Part shown: piece by piece, positions 27,025 through 36,001 of the stretch
How positions within the stretch are numbered: position 1 is the stretch's first letter
Layout: each line of letters opens with the position of its first letter
Assembly: GCA_049487715.1 (NCBI GenBank)
Contig: CP150550.1
Coordinates: forward strand, 1 to 64,000
Direction of reading: 5' to 3'
Length of the DNA stretch: 64,000 bases
Source of the DNA: Pycnococcus provasolii
Lineage: Eukaryota; Chlorophyta; Pseudoscourfieldiophyceae; Pseudoscourfieldiales
Notes under the pieces: model-generated
Told to the model about the DNA's origin: nothing
What the model saw: only the letters and a program-made list of their open reading frames with translations
The model's database searches: none
Translations under genes and position numbers: made by a program

Positions 27025-28329
27025 ATGGCCGCAGCCTTTCGACGCACTGCCAATAACGCCACGCGCATCATCGCAGGCACGCAGGCGGTTACTACGTACG
27101 CAGCACCCACGCATGCGCTCGCGACGTACACGACGCACGTGGACGGGATCGGGCACGCGCAGGTGTGGGCGACGCACGCGACTCTGATCCGGCCTCTCGC
27201 GGGGGCGGCAAGGGCGTATCGTGCGTCGCCCGTGCCGCAGGTGGACTGCAGGCGAGCAGCGCACCACGCGACCAAGACGTGCGCGCACGTGCGCTCGTTC
27301 GCGTCGGCGAACCACGATACAGTCACTGCCGCCACCGCCGCCGTTGCCGACCAAGAGCACGAGCAGGGGGTCGCCGCCTCTACCGACGCCACGCAGACGT
27401 GGCAGGAAAAAGTCAACGGCGAAAACGAAAACGGTGGAGGTGATGAAGATGAAGAGGACTTAGACCACAACTGGGATCAAGAGGTGGAGTTGGCGATTGA
27501 CGCGCCAACGTCGGCTCAGCCGCCAAGACTCGTCGACCCGGCGGACGACGACACGAAAACACGTCGACCACCTGCGAGGTCCACTGCGCCGCTCGCGGTG
27601 TACGACGTACTCAACCTGATACAGCTGCGCTGGAAGGAAAAAATGTACCATAGAGCACAGACTCGCCCGCACAGAGTACAGGTGGATGAGACGGTGGAGG
27701 TGTGCCTTCACCTGAACGTCGACGTTCGCAAGGCAGACCAGATGGTGCGTGGTGCCACCAGCTTGCCACACAGCCACCGTGAAGTCAAGCTGCTTGTGTT
27801 TGCCGAAGGTGCAGACGCTGAGACTGCGAGAGCAAGCGGCGCGGATGAGATTGGGAATCAGACGACAGTTGACGAGTTCCTCGAGGCGAATGGAAAGAAG
27901 AAGGCTAAGCAGTGGGACGTTATGATCGCAACGCAGGACTCTGTTAAGATGCTCGGGAAGGTGAGCCGCTTGCTTGGACCGAGGCGTCTCATGCCCACAC
28001 CTAAAGCGGGAACGCTCGTCGCCAGCGCGGATCTTTCCGATGCGGTGAAGCGCGTAAAGCATAGCTACATCTCATACCGTGCCGATCGCTTTGGGCACAT
28101 TTCTGCGGGCGTGGCGAAGTGCTCCATGCCGCTCGAGGACATTCAAGATAACGTGCTAAGCTTCGTGAAGTCCATTCTGGATGTGCGGCCGCAGGCGGTG
28201 AAAGCACAGGGCTACGTGTTGAAAGCATATATGAAGAGCCACATGGGACCTGCGTTTAATGTGGATGTGAGGGACCTGATCAACGAGGCGTCGTCGATGG
28301 ACGACGACCCGACGACGGAGACGCCGTAG
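27025..28329 (+). CDS. MRPL1: Mitochondrial large ribosomal subunit protein uL1m
   Basis: 434 aa. The C-terminal ~230 residues are ribosomal L1: VDETVEVCLHLNVDVRKADQ, VKLLVFAEGADAETARASGA, DVMIATQDSVKMLGKVSRLL, GPRRLMPTPKAGTL and VKRVKHSYISYRADRFG. The first ~190 residues are an Ala/Thr/His-rich leader and an acidic linker not found in bacterial L1, suggesting import into an organelle, most likely mitochondria. L1 forms the mobile stalk that releases E-site tRNA. A copy of the post-stop element starts 2 nt after the stop codon. Confidence 0.88.
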   Translation: MAAAFRRTANNATRIIAGTQAVTTYAAPTHALATYTTHVDGIGHAQVWATHATLIRPLAGAARAYRASPVPQVDCRRAAHHATKTCAHVRSFASANHDTVTAATAAVADQEHEQGVAASTDATQTWQEKVNGENENGGGDEDEEDLDHNWDQEVELAIDAPTSAQPPRLVDPADDDTKTRRPPARSTAPLAVYDVLNLIQLRWKEKMYHRAQTRPHRVQVDETVEVCLHLNVDVRKADQMVRGATSLPHSHREVKLLVFAEGADAETARASGADEIGNQTTVDEFLEANGKKKAKQWDVMIATQDSVKMLGKVSRLLGPRRLMPTPKAGTLVASADLSDAVKRVKHSYISYRADRFGHISAGVAKCSMPLEDIQDNVLSFVKSILDVRPQAVKAQGYVLKAYMKSHMGPAFNVDVRDLINEASSMDDDPTTETP

Positions 28330-28331
28330 AT

Positions 28332-28426
28332 TAAGATCGTTAAGATTATTATGATTCAGTAATGGAATGTACTTTAGTTCTCAATTTGTCCAACGGTCGT
28401 CCATTCACACCAAATTCGCATTCACC
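28332..28426 (+). repeat. Post-stop element, copy 2
   Basis: TTAAGATCGTTAAGATTATT, then GATTCAGTAATGGAATGTAC, a spacer, and GTCCAACGGTCGTCCATTCA with CACCAAATTCGCATTCACC. Best match to copy 1 at 12846-12930. Confidence 0.75.
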
Positions 28427-28512
28427 ATTCAGGAGCGGGGGGATTTTACTTCGTCGAATGGCCGCATATCATAATTGTGATCTCGGAAATAATGTTACAG
28501 GAAGGGAAGGGG

Positions 28513-31500
28513 TCATCCTCGCCTCGATCCCACAAAGCCGCAGACAGCGGCAATCACAACGACGGCACCAAGCAAACCACACAACAAGATCCAGAAGTCG
28601 TCACTCGATTTCGTTCGTGCAGAATCCAACACAGTGAAGCTGAAAGTGCGATCGAAGCCCGTCACGGCAAGCGCGTTGGTTAGGTCGCCGCTGCGGCACA
28701 TGCGAAGTAATACAACCTTCGACGAACTCGTGCTCGTGCGATTCATCGAGGTACTCGTTCCCGTTGCATCTGCGCTCCACGAGCCTTGTGTTGAGCCGAA
28801 TTGTGAGCATTTCGGCGTGTACAAACTTGACTGGATTGCGTTAAGCTCTCGATCCATACGAACCATCGCGCCGACCTGCATTGCTGGATCGCTTGTATTA
28901 GCTGCGGTATACCCCACGCGCTTTCCGCTCGTGGAGTCGTAAAAAAGGATTTGACTCACCGAGCTAAATAGCCCACCTACACCGGACGAATTAAGATGTA
29001 GCGACGCATTCGTCCCGTAGGTTGCCAAGTTCCATCCACGCATGTACTGCACGACGGCCATATCCGCGAAGCTTCGCGACGACGACCTGCTACCATGCAA
29101 ATGCCCAATCCAAGGAGACGGGAGTACGTACAGGTGCTCCATTTCAACGCTAGGCATGTCGCGCACCGTGCTGTCGTCGCCAGTCATTGCGTGCCACCCT
29201 GTCTTCGCGCCGATTGCATATCGCCTGTCATCAAGTCTCTGCATGGACAGGGAAACGTGCGGACGATGTATCGTGATGGACGGCTCGTTTGCAATGGCAC
29301 CATGAAGCATAGACGGGGCGAGCAAATGCAGCGTGCTGCGCAGCTGCGCGGCAAGCTGAATTGACGCGTCTGACACACCTAACGTAGGAGATGTTGCGCG
29401 GAGGGATCTGCGCGAAGAGCCTGCACCCGTTGAGGTTGCGGTAGCGTTTGGCATATCGAGAATCCCGAAAGAGATATCAACGGCATCCATTATGCTCGAA
29501 CCTGTCGAGTCGTCGCCTGGCGCACCTGAAGTTAGCAATCTATTGATCGCCTCCAGCACCTTTCCCGACATCTCCGCGCTAACTTCACCCTTGTTGGCGT
29601 TAAGGAGTAGCGCACTGGCAGAAGAGATGCGTGAGAGCACCTCTGACATGTGCGCCTGAATTGCATTTGTCTCAGCTTGCTCGGCATATCGATCAACCTC
29701 AGCTTGCGAAATCTGCGTGAGCATTCTCGTGCTTATGTCACGCGCCTCGTCACGATTTGCCCTTGCCCTAGTCAAGGTGAACACGGTGGCATTGCTGGTG
29801 TTGGTCATCGCGTCCCCGGTGATAGACCCCATCGCCAATTCAACGCTTCTTAAGCGCGAATCAGTGCCAGCTAGCACAGTGGCATCCTTCAGAGACGACA
29901 GCACCGTGCTGCTAACGTCTCCCGGCAGCGTGGTCACAACGGATGCTGTGAGATGCACCGAGGAGCCTGCCCCATTCGTCACAGTCGCATAAAGCTGTAT
30001 CACACCGTTCGGGCATCGGCTGATCGGAAGCATCGTTTCCAGCGTGGAACTGTAAGATTCCATGGCCAACAAAGAGTGCACGTCCGAGTGCCCCAGCACA
30101 CCAAACTCGTACTTGAGCGTGCCATCCGATTCATCTGCGACAGACCACCCACCTGCCACGAAGTGAAAGATGTCCGTAAGCGCAACGCCGGATATGATCG
30201 CCCGCTGGTACCGTGACGGGGCGGGCGGCGGCGGTGGTGGCGGTGGTGGCGGTGGTGGCGGCGGTGGTGGACTCGGTGGAGGAGGAGGGCTGAACTCCAC
30301 CTGAACGGCCGCAATCTTGCCGGATTTCCCGCCGTCGTCTGGAACCATGTACGCCATGTTGCGGTGGCGGAAGCTCGCCGAAAAGCCTCGCAGCTCTTTG
30401 TTGAGGATGCTCAAGTCTAAAACGGCAAGGCTGTCTTTTGAAAAGTTGTCCCGGGAAAGACGCATGACGACCCCAGAGTACGTCGCGGTGTAGTACACGT
30501 GATCAGCATCTATGAAGCCTGAGCTGAAGCCAGAGGGTATCGGCGAGGTTGGTGAGGCTTTGGAAAGTTCCTCCATGAGGTCAACCACCTGGAGAGTCTG
30601 TCGAAGTGTGTCTGGACGCTTGAAAGCTGAAGTGGCAAAGCGAAGCACCTTGGCGTTGGTGAAGGGAATGAGATATAAGTATCCCTTATCGTGGAACCCG
30701 CCTTTGAAGCCAATCAGGTCCCTGCACGTCACACAGAGCGTTGTCAGGTCCAGCATGTCTACTGCAGTATCAATGCCCAGAGCGAAGCCAGAGAGACTCA
30801 CTCGGGCAATTTTTCCGCTGTACGTATCCCCGGTGTCAAAGGGGATCAGGTACGCGAAGACGCCATCCGTGACAGCGTCTGAAAATCCCTTGAGATCCGG
30901 GTCAACTTTCGTGAGATCGATCGTGTCAATAAATTGAGCTTTTGATATATCTTCACCTGTGTTGAATGCAGTATTATCCACGCGTACAAACAAGCCGTGA
31001 ATGCCATCGTCGTTTCTCCAAGGCGCGAGGTATGAGTAGCCATTCTTCTCGAAACCGCCACGAAATCCTTTCAGGAGACTGCTTTTCTCTGACAGGTCGA
31101 CGACAGAAACGCCAGCACCGCTGAACTGAAACGAGTCGATGCGAACAAATTTGCTCGTGGGTCCACGCGCATTCCGCTCTGGGACTAGATAGACGTAACG
31201 CAGATCACTGTAGATTCCGGAAAACCCTTTCAGCTCGCTGTCAATGCTGGGTAGCTCGACTGTGCCAGATCCGATCATCGTCGGCTCGGTATTGAGGCGA
31301 ATCACGGTGCCAAAGTAGCTTCCGCCGTTGTTGAATGGCGACAGGTAAATATATCTTCCGTCGGAGCCAAGGGAGGTGCCACCGGAAAATCCGCGCAAAT
31401 CGGGACGTATGCGACCTAGCTCGTAGTATGTCGCAAGCTCCGTAGTGAAGAATTGGTCCTCGGCGATGGCCTGAAGCAATCGTCGGCGCGCGGGCACTGT

Positions 31501-34500
31501 CGACGAGCGACGCCGCGTTCGCACACTCTGTGCGCCGTTCTGCACGCTAGGCATCGCACATGGGTCGTGGCCAACACGGCGTCTTCCATCTGGGCCTAAC
31601 ACAGCCGGTTCCATTTGCCCCACGACACAGTCCTCCTCCGTGCCAAATTTACCAATGGGGCGGCACACTTCGAACATGCCGCCGATGGGCGGATGCGCAA
31701 CATGAAAGACGGTTGAAGTGTGGGCGTGCGACGTGCGCCCCAACACGGTGCGCTTGCCGTGGAATATGGCACGATACGTTCCTCCGGGAGAGAGTACCCC
31801 TGCCCGGAGAGACACGGTTGCCAGATTCGCCGGAGTAAGCATATCGTTCGCTGTGATATTCACAGCCGGTGTGGATGTATCAGCATGTATGCTCCAGCTC
31901 ATTTGAACGTCGCCTGACGATTCGCCAAGAACGACGCCCTTCAGCACAAGAGGTGTATCATACGGTACCACGTCACCTTCCATAGGTTCGAGCAAGGACA
32001 TGGCAGGAAGAATCGGATTTGACATCATGCCCTTATAGTACACCGTGTCGTATGCAAACTTATTTGCAGTGAGGCTTCGGAATGACAAGGAAAAACTGTG
32101 GAAGTAGTACGTCGTAATATTCGCGTCCACAGAGGCCACCCCAGGAGACAGTGTGACACGAGAAGCTTTGCTAGTCCTGAGGTCGAAATGGTCACGAATG
32201 CGCTTGTCGCATGAGCATCGGTGCACCTTCGTCACGTCGCCAGGTATCCATTCTTCGGGTGCATCCCGCGGTGGCGATTGTGCGACGCAGTCGTCCGTGA
32301 TTATATCCGATGACCAGAGGTGGCAGGACCAACTATACTGTGAGCTGTTCGAAGATGCCCCTCCAGATTTTGTCGGAGGGTCATCCAAGTTCTCGCTCCT
32401 GCTTCCATCCAGCACAATTTCCTGTGTGATGTCGAAAAGTCGATCTCCGCCAGCTATATTCGCAACCAACCCAGCAGAGTGCGATTGGATCACGACCGTG
32501 GCAACCGAGACGGCTTTCCTAGAAACAGCCTCGGCAAGAGTTGTTGCCTCGCTCGATAGCCATACGCTAACGCGAAAAGCGTATCGAGCAGGCGTCTGCC
32601 GCGTCGTCGCAGTGAGAATCTCCTCAAACTTCAGACAATATTCAGGGATGTAGAGCGACTCTGATGGGCTCAAAGATTGTTTGGACTTGTCCCCAGCCAG
32701 TGCGTCGGTTAGGCAGTCAGTCGGCCGCCAACTGCCATCGGTGGCAAGATGCCAATCAGCAGCACGGCCGGGAAGAACGACGCGATGCCATGCGTACAGC
32801 AGCTGTACCGTGCCGTTAACATTCGGGCATGTATCCGGCAGATTCTTTAAATTGGGTACGCTCGCTTGAGCAACGAGGTTGACTGAATCTCGTGAGTCAA
32901 CGTTAAGCACGCGTACGGATGGATGATCCGACGACGGCTCTCCGGCCGGAACTGCCAGCTGCGGAAGCAGACGATTTCCCACCGTTACCTCGTACTGTGC
33001 AGATTCCCTCAACGCCGCACAGTTGGTCGCTGTGAGCTCGAACGTGTACGTGAAACCACGTTGCATGTACGTCAGGATAGCGTCCGGGGGAATGCGAACA
33101 TGTGTGGTGGTGTAATCCAGAGCTAGCAGCTTCAGCTGATCATAGACGTTCTTGTCGAGGTCATCCATTGTCAATGGCACAGGCACATCCTCTGGCTTCA
33201 CCGAGGTGATGCTCCATTGGTACAGCAGGCCTGGGATGCCCCACCCGGGAGTGGTCCCGCTGCCGTCGAGAACTAGGCCCGTACACGCGCTGATTCGGTT
33301 TGTGCCAATAATCTGAACATGTGGCTTCGCGACCTGATCTGGCAGCTGGATCGGTGCCGTTCCGGTGAAGAAGTATCCATTGTTCCGCTTGAAGCCTTCG
33401 TTGAAATCGCTTAAAAAGGTTAGCTGCAGCGACTTCTTCCCCAGTGCCAGCTCGGCGGGGCATACGAGTGCGTCGAGGGTGAGCTGAGCGACCATTTCGT
33501 ACGACTGGTCGTGCCCAAAACGATCCGCGGGCCAAGTGCACGTTGAACCTGGCCCGATGCGCGCCGCACTATCGCCATCCAAAATGTCCACGCACGGCAC
33601 CTCATCGCCCGAACTCACGTCAGGCGGCTGCTCGTTGAACACAACGCGAATCTCGCCGCGCGCGGCATCCAAAGTTCCCGTTGGTGCCACATGCTTGCCC
33701 ACGTTGAACGCAATGATCGCAGCGTCAGCTTCGACGTTTCCAGCACTGTCAGCAGTGCGCACGTGCAGCTCGTATTCGCCCACGTCAGGTTTCCGCAGTG
33801 TTATGCTACTGCCAGTGACCGTTTCGAATTCTGGTTCTCCTCCGTCGTATTCGTCATCCGCGCCATTTCTGATGAGTGCCATCTGGAATGCGCCGCAGCT
33901 TCCTGGGCGTATCCTCGACGCCACTACAGCATTTAAGCTTGCGCACAGAGGAAGCACCATGCTGTTCGACTGGCCAGGGTACTCCTTCGTCGCCTTCAGG
34001 TCCAGGAAATACGTGCCCTCTTTGTCTAAAAGCCTCACGCCTTCAAAAACGCTAACGCCCTTTCCATCAACAAATGTCACCGTTGTGGTGGGCCGTGTGA
34101 TATCTTTACATCCCGTCGAGCCGGTGCCGTTGTAGCCGAGAGGGCACACACTGCACTGCACTTTCACCGCACCCGAGTCAAGCAGGTCGTACTTGGTGCG
34201 ATTGGGTAGGTCCGCGAGAACAAGCGCGAGCGTGCTGCTGTTCAGAGGCGCGTATTGCTCCGCAACTCCTCGATACGAGCAATCCGTCAGGCTGTCACAT
34301 CCACCACAGCTGCCAAACACGTCGCACTGCTCGCACGTGAGAGGCGTAGGTGGAGGGGGAGGGGGATTTGGCGGCGGCGTAGGTGGAGGCAGGTGTGGTG
34401 GCTGCGGTGGTGGTGGTGACAACGAAGAATTGCTCGGTGGAGGTGCTGGAGGTGGTAATGATGGCACCGCCTGGCCAGGTGGTGGAGGTGGAGGCGGAGG

Positions 34501-35205
34501 CGGAGGCGGTGGAGGCGGCGGTGGTGGTGGCACCGCTTGGCCAGGTGGTGGAGGCGGAGGCGGTGGAGGCGGCGGTGGTGGTGGCACCGCCTGGCCAGGT
34601 GGTGGAGGCGGAGGTGGTGGTGGTGGAGGTGGTGGAGGTGGAGGCGGAGGTGGTGGAGGTGGAGGCGGCGGCGGTGGTGGTGGTGGCGACACCGCCTGGC
34701 CAGGTGGTGGCGGCGGTGGCGGTGGCGGAGGTGGAGGCGGTGGCGGTGGCGGAGGTGGAGGTGGACGCGACTGAACCGGCGCAGCAGCGACCGCCGCGAA
34801 GCCGTAGAAACCCACCTCAGTGTGTGATGCAGGTGTTGCAGATGGCGTGCTCGGCGAACTTGAGGACTGTGGTGGAGGAGGAGGTGGCGGCGGTTTCGCC
34901 GCTTGGCCCGGTGGTGGCGGAGGGGGAGGCGGGGGAGGAGGAGGAGGAGGCGGTGGCGGTGGCGGCGGTGGCGGTGGCGGCGGTGGTGGTGGTGGTGGTG
35001 GCGGTGGAGACGGCGTTTTCTCGTCGAGGCCATAGAATGAGAGCGCATGCGCCTTTGTGACCCCCGTGTTCGTTGGGAGCGTCGTAAGAGCCACTGCGAA
35101 TAGCGTCGCTGCGAGCGATAAGCCGCTCATCACCTTCGTGTTGCGATTGCCCGGCATTCGACGTCGCCGAGTTTGCGTCGCTTCGGACGCGGGCGTTGTG
35201 CCCAT
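28513..35205 (-). CDS. Giant secreted/surface protein: polyproline stalk, REJ/PKD-like region, seven-repeat propeller, C-terminal TM
   Basis: 2230 codons without an intron from the first Met; Met17 (35157) gives a better signal peptide (MSGLSLAATLFAVALTTL within). Order: polyproline with five GQA(V/A) breaks, ~66-287; Cys-rich EGF-like patch (CEQCDVFGSCGGC...CSVCPLGYNGTG), ~288-365; beta-rich and REJ/PKD-like region ~400-1190 (CTGLVLDGSGTTPGWG; LDGSRSENL); seven ~53-residue repeats ~1262-1635 with DLRGFSGG/ELKGFSGI/LLKGFRGG/DLKGFSDA/DLIGFKGG/IPSGFSSG/ELRGFSAS each followed by YxYLxP, a probable seven-bladed propeller; second polyproline ~1638-1660; another REJ-like stretch; a degenerate GPS-like CSQFGSTQGSWSADA; TM ~2203-2226 and tail GSRRG. 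Polyproline stalks recall Volvocales pherophorins, REJ recalls polycystins. Likely cell-surface or flagellar adhesion protein; function unknown. Confidence 0.8.
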   Translation of the reverse strand: MGTTPASEATQTRRRRMPGNRNTKVMSGLSLAATLFAVALTTLPTNTGVTKAHALSFYGLDEKTPSPPPPPPPPPPPPPPPPPPPPPPPPPPPPPPPPPGQAAKPPPPPPPPQSSSSPSTPSATPASHTEVGFYGFAAVAAAPVQSRPPPPPPPPPPPPPPPPPPPPPGQAVSPPPPPPPPPPPPPPPPPPPPPPPPPPPPPPGQAVPPPPPPPPPPPPPPGQAVPPPPPPPPPPPPPPPPPPGQAVPSLPPPAPPPSNSSLSPPPPQPPHLPPPTPPPNPPPPPPTPLTCEQCDVFGSCGGCDSLTDCSYRGVAEQYAPLNSSTLALVLADLPNRTKYDLLDSGAVKVQCSVCPLGYNGTGSTGCKDITRPTTTVTFVDGKGVSVFEGVRLLDKEGTYFLDLKATKEYPGQSNSMVLPLCASLNAVVASRIRPGSCGAFQMALIRNGADDEYDGGEPEFETVTGSSITLRKPDVGEYELHVRTADSAGNVEADAAIIAFNVGKHVAPTGTLDAARGEIRVVFNEQPPDVSSGDEVPCVDILDGDSAARIGPGSTCTWPADRFGHDQSYEMVAQLTLDALVCPAELALGKKSLQLTFLSDFNEGFKRNNGYFFTGTAPIQLPDQVAKPHVQIIGTNRISACTGLVLDGSGTTPGWGIPGLLYQWSITSVKPEDVPVPLTMDDLDKNVYDQLKLLALDYTTTHVRIPPDAILTYMQRGFTYTFELTATNCAALRESAQYEVTVGNRLLPQLAVPAGEPSSDHPSVRVLNVDSRDSVNLVAQASVPNLKNLPDTCPNVNGTVQLLYAWHRVVLPGRAADWHLATDGSWRPTDCLTDALAGDKSKQSLSPSESLYIPEYCLKFEEILTATTRQTPARYAFRVSVWLSSEATTLAEAVSRKAVSVATVVIQSHSAGLVANIAGGDRLFDITQEIVLDGSRSENLDDPPTKSGGASSNSSQYSWSCHLWSSDIITDDCVAQSPPRDAPEEWIPGDVTKVHRCSCDKRIRDHFDLRTSKASRVTLSPGVASVDANITTYYFHSFSLSFRSLTANKFAYDTVYYKGMMSNPILPAMSLLEPMEGDVVPYDTPLVLKGVVLGESSGDVQMSWSIHADTSTPAVNITANDMLTPANLATVSLRAGVLSPGGTYRAIFHGKRTVLGRTSHAHTSTVFHVAHPPIGGMFEVCRPIGKFGTEEDCVVGQMEPAVLGPDGRRRVGHDPCAMPSVQNGAQSVRTRRRSSTVPARRRLLQAIAEDQFFTTELATYYELGRIRPDLRGFSGGTSLGSDGRYIYLSPFNNGGSYFGTVIRLNTEPTMIGSGTVELPSIDSELKGFSGIYSDLRYVYLVPERNARGPTSKFVRIDSFQFSGAGVSVVDLSEKSSLLKGFRGGFEKNGYSYLAPWRNDDGIHGLFVRVDNTAFNTGEDISKAQFIDTIDLTKVDPDLKGFSDAVTDGVFAYLIPFDTGDTYSGKIARVSLSGFALGIDTAVDMLDLTTLCVTCRDLIGFKGGFHDKGYLYLIPFTNAKVLRFATSAFKRPDTLRQTLQVVDLMEELSKASPTSPIPSGFSSGFIDADHVYYTATYSGVVMRLSRDNFSKDSLAVLDLSILNKELRGFSASFRHRNMAYMVPDDGGKSGKIAAVQVEFSPPPPPSPPPPPPPPPPPPPPPPAPSRYQRAIISGVALTDIFHFVAGGWSVADESDGTLKYEFGVLGHSDVHSLLAMESYSSTLETMLPISRCPNGVIQLYATVTNGAGSSVHLTASVVTTLPGDVSSTVLSSLKDATVLAGTDSRLRSVELAMGSITGDAMTNTSNATVFTLTRARANRDEARDISTRMLTQISQAEVDRYAEQAETNAIQAHMSEVLSRISSASALLLNANKGEVSAEMSGKVLEAINRLLTSGAPGDDSTGSSIMDAVDISFGILDMPNATATSTGAGSSRRSLRATSPTLGVSDASIQLAAQLRSTLHLLAPSMLHGAIANEPSITIHRPHVSLSMQRLDDRRYAIGAKTGWHAMTGDDSTVRDMPSVEMEHLYVLPSPWIGHLHGSRSSSRSFADMAVVQYMRGWNLATYGTNASLHLNSSGVGGLFSSVSQILFYDSTSGKRVGYTAANTSDPAMQVGAMVRMDRELNAIQSSLYTPKCSQFGSTQGSWSADATGTSTSMNRTSTSSSKVVLLRMCRSGDLTNALAVTGFDRTFSFTVLDSARTKSSDDFWILLCGLLGAVVVIAAVCGFVGSRRG
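34470..35010. repeat. GGT/GGC/GGA minisatellite encoding the polyproline stalk
   Basis: Glycine-like triplets on the plus strand (Pro codons on the minus strand) with recurrent CCTGGCCAGGTGGTGG blocks that encode PPPGQAV. Prone to length variation; plus-strand polyglycine frames here are shadows. Confidence 0.9.
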
Positions 35206-36001
35206 TGCGCTACGAGTTTTGCGCAGTGTGTCTTGCGTTCAAACGCCGCGGACGGAGGCCGGAGAACAGGCGGGTGGCGTGTTCTCAGGGCAGCAGGGGT
35301 TGACGACGGTTTGAATCCGACGTCCGAGGGAAGGGTCAGGCCCCAAGGGCAAGGCAAGGGGGGTCGTTCCTATTTGGTAGTGGTAGGGACTAGGGAGGAT
35401 CCCCCTGTGGCGAAGGAGAAGGAGAAGGAGGGAATGGAAGGCGAATTCTCCGTTTCAGGAAAACGAAGGTGTGATGACAGAGAGGGTGTAATAGCCCAAG
35501 AGTGCGTGATAGAACGCACGCACCGAGGCCGCAGGGATCGCGAGAAGGGAAAAAGGGGGGAGCGTTTCTTTTTTTTGGGGTTGGGGTGCTCTCTTTCCCA
35601 CCAATCGCCCACCCTTCGTCGACAATGCTTTTGGGTATGGTGGGTAGGGTAGGGGGCCCCTGGGGGGAAGGAGAAGGGGGAGGAAGCCCCCCGTCAGACC
35701 TCCCCGTCAGCTCCCTCCCTCCCCAGCTCCCCTCCCCTCCCCTCCCCTCTTCCCGTCGACGAAAAAGTAAAAAGGTCTTTACAGAAAAAACAACTGTTCA
35801 CTCAATTGGTTCACTTTGATCAAAAAATCACTCTCACTACCCGTTAGGAAGCCTTCGAAGGCCTTTATCACGACAACCAAAGGCCCGTCCAGGTAAGCTT
35901 AAGTCGACCAGGTGCTCCTGTTCCGCCTCTCGCAAACCCTCGCAAACCGGCCTTCGTCTCGTCTGCCCCCTCGCACCTCGCGCGCAAACTCACGCCCTTG
36001 C
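35206..36001. other. Divergent intergenic region surface protein/malic enzyme
   Basis: 796 bp. Contains purine-rich (35400-35560) and CTCCCCTCC-type runs (35700-35755) and an open but non-ATG extension of the malic enzyme frame from 35912. No separate gene is supported. Confidence 0.5.

Noticed and set aside
34193-35060. Plus-strand polyglycine and minus-strand polyhistidine/arginine frames
   Set aside because: Shadows of the polyproline-coding minisatellite in the giant minus-strand gene.
35912-36001. Malic enzyme starting at 35912
   Set aside because: That codon is GTG; the first in-frame ATG is at 36002 and gives a normal transit peptide.
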